A DNA stretch of 64,000 nt from Promicromonospora thailandica. GTDB lineage: Bacteria; Actinomycetota; Actinomycetes; Actinomycetales; Cellulomonadaceae. Positions within the stretch are counted from its first letter, which is position 1. Each line of letters starts with the position of its first letter. The stretch covers positions 124,001-188,000 of the forward strand of contig NZ_JAMTCS010000004.1 of assembly GCF_024171955.1 (NCBI RefSeq). Reading direction: 5' to 3'. Positions 62,628 to 64,000 of the stretch are shown in pieces. The notes beneath the pieces are model-generated. The model saw only the letters and a program-made list of their open reading frames with translations, searched no databases and was not told where the DNA came from. Both the position numbers and the translations under genes were made by a program.

Positions 62628-64000
62628 TCAGAGCGCCTGCACGATCAGCTCCACCTGCTCCTTCGCGTCTCCGAACAGCATGGCTGTGTTCTCACGGAAG
62701 AACAACGGGTTCTGCACGCCCGCGTAGCCCGTGGCCATGGACCGTTTGAAGACCACCACCTCCTGAGCCTGCCACACCTCGAGCACCGGCATGCCCGCGA
62801 TGGGCGAGCCGGGGTCGTCCTGCGCGGCCGGGTTGACCGTGTCGTTGGCGCCGATCACGAGCACGACGTCGGTCGCGGGGAAGTCGCCGTTGATCTCGTC
62901 CATGCCGAGCACCTGGTCGTACGGCACCTTGGCCTCGGCGAGCAGCACGTTCATGTGCCCGGGCAGGCGCCCCGCCACGGGGTGGATGCCGAACCGGACG
63001 GTGGTGCCACGCGCCGTGAGCCGGGCGACGAGGTCCGCGACCGGGTACTGGGCCTTCGCCACGGCCATGCCGTAGCCCGGCACCACGATCACCGAGCGCG
63101 CGGCGGTGAGCCGGTCGGCCACCTCGAGCGCCGTCGTCTCGCGGTAGGTGCCCGGCTCGACCGGGCCGCCCGGTGCGGCGGCGCCGGTCTCCGCGCCGAA
63201 CCCGCCCAGGATCACGCTCACGAAGGACCGGTTCATCGCCCGGCACATGAGATAGCTGAGGATGGCACCCGAGGAGCCGACCAGCGCCCCGGTGATGATC
63301 AGCAGGTCGTTGCCCAGCATGAAGCCCGCCGCGGCAGCCGCCCACCCGGAGTAGGAGTTCAGCATCGAGACGACGACGGGCATGTCGCCTCCGCCGATCG
63401 CCGCCACCAGGTGCCAGCCCAGGGCCAGCGCCACCAGCGTCATGAGCAGCAGCGGCACCAGGCCGACCGCGGGCGCCGTCAGGAACCACCAGAGCAGCCC
63501 GCCGCAGGCCACGACGGCGGCGAGGTTGAGCCAGTTGCGGCCGGGCAGGAGCAGCGGCGAGGAGCGCAGCCGCGCCGAGAGCTTGCCGAACGCCACCACC
63601 GAGCCCGTGAGGGTCACGGCGCCGATCAGCACACCCAGGAAGACCTCGACCAGGTGCACCGTGCCGCCGGCCCCCGGCGTCGCGGGCTCCGTGAGGTAGG
63701 ACCCGAAGCCCACCAGCACGGCCGCCGCGCCGACGAACGAGTGGAGCAGCGCGATGAGCTCCGGCATCTGGGTCATCTCGACCGTGCGGGCCCGCCAGGT
63801 GCCGACGGCGGCGCCGACCAGGAGCACCAGCAGGATCAGCCCCGCCGTCACCCCGACGGGCCGCTCGGACCGGACCAGCGCCAGGGCGACCGTCGCGGCG
63901 AGCGCGAGCACCATGCCGCACATGCCGAGCAGCACGCCGCGGCGCGCCGTCTCCTGCCGCGACAGGCCGGCGAGCGACAGCACGAACAGCACGCCCGCCA
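62628..64000 (-). CDS. pntB: NAD(P) transhydrogenase subunit beta, 5'-truncated by window edge
   Basis: About 457 residues are visible, and the frame stays open to the window end, so roughly the first 15 residues are missing. The membrane part has about eight helices ([25 protein letters not shown]-type segment, [53 protein letters not shown]). The NADP domain III contains [43 protein letters not shown] and [32 protein letters not shown]. It couples proton entry to NADPH formation. pntA is expected just outside the window. Confidence 0.96.
   Translation of the reverse strand, partial: AGVLFVLSLAGLSRQETARRGVLLGMCGMVLALAATVALALVRSERPVGVTAGLILLVLLVGAAVGTWRARTVEMTQMPELIALLHSFVGAAAVLVGFGSYLTEPATPGAGGTVHLVEVFLGVLIGAVTLTGSVVAFGKLSARLRSSPLLLPGRNWLNLAAVVACGGLLWWFLTAPAVGLVPLLLMTLVALALGWHLVAAIGGGDMPVVVSMLNSYSGWAAAAAGFMLGNDLLIITGALVGSSGAILSYLMCRAMNRSFVSVILGGFGAETGAAAPGGPVEPGTYRETTALEVADRLTAARSVIVVPGYGMAVAKAQYPVADLVARLTARGTTVRFGIHPVAGRLPGHMNVLLAEAKVPYDQVLGMDEINGDFPATDVVLVIGANDTVNPAAQDDPGSPIAGMPVLEVWQAQEVVVFKRSMATGYAGVQNPLFFRENTAMLFGDAKEQVELIVQAL

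Overview
The window is chromosomal DNA of a very high-GC Gram-positive actinobacterium. GTG starts are frequent, neighbouring genes often overlap by four bases (GTGA or ATGA), and the marker genes are actinobacterial (DUF3097, SCO4848-type membrane protein, Eis-type acetyltransferase, mycoredoxin-like protein, three-domain LigD plus Ku, MntR-type regulator). The gene set and style suggest Micrococcales, perhaps near Cellulosimicrobium/Isoptericola/Cellulomonas; this placement is inference, as no 16S or phylogeny is available. No rRNA, tRNA, insertion sequence or CRISPR array was seen.

Layout: 1-9045 holds a truncated LuxR-type ATPase regulator, DUF3097, three small membrane proteins with Pro/Tyr/Gly-rich tails, and the lepA-hemW pair. 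9176-16320 holds a PfpI-like protein, a coupled pair of CNNM/CBS transporters, a mycothiol-enzyme-fold protein, an aminoglycoside-phosphotransferase-like kinase, two tandem PemK/MazF-like proteins and a Ca2+/H+ antiporter. 16566-23993 holds rpsT and a long minus-strand run, comEA-comEC-(three secreted proteins)-holA, in which the secreted trio sits inside a locus that is usually compact. 24235-33672 holds a hydrolase, DegV, a HerA-like ATPase next to a DUF3800 protein, leuS, a secreted phosphodiesterase and a VKOR-type protein. 33718-41458 holds an MFS exporter, an MntR-type regulator, a membrane metallophosphoesterase and the NHEJ set (ku, mycoredoxin-like gene, ligD). 41522-48125 holds oxidoreductases, a siderophore-interacting protein behind a DtxR/IdeR-like box, an MFS drug exporter and three acetyltransferases.

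The two most unusual regions follow. (1) 48141-48543 is a gene-free array of 14 exact and 2 degenerate AGATCT palindromes at roughly 20-bp steps in both orientations. It contains a duplicated block of about 97 bp, and the 26-bp core of one copy is the exact reverse complement of the core of the other. (2) 53274-62460 is a cluster of five stand-alone condensation/acyltransferase-fold proteins, all keeping the His...Asp pair, with one GT1 glycosyltransferase and a small membrane protein. No NRPS or PKS module is nearby, so it may make an acylated glycolipid or similar product. The same 10-bp promoter-like motif lies upstream of both outer minus-strand units.

The right end is the 3' part of pntB, which runs off the window. 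mqo (51695-53188) and pntB are the main energy-metabolism genes.
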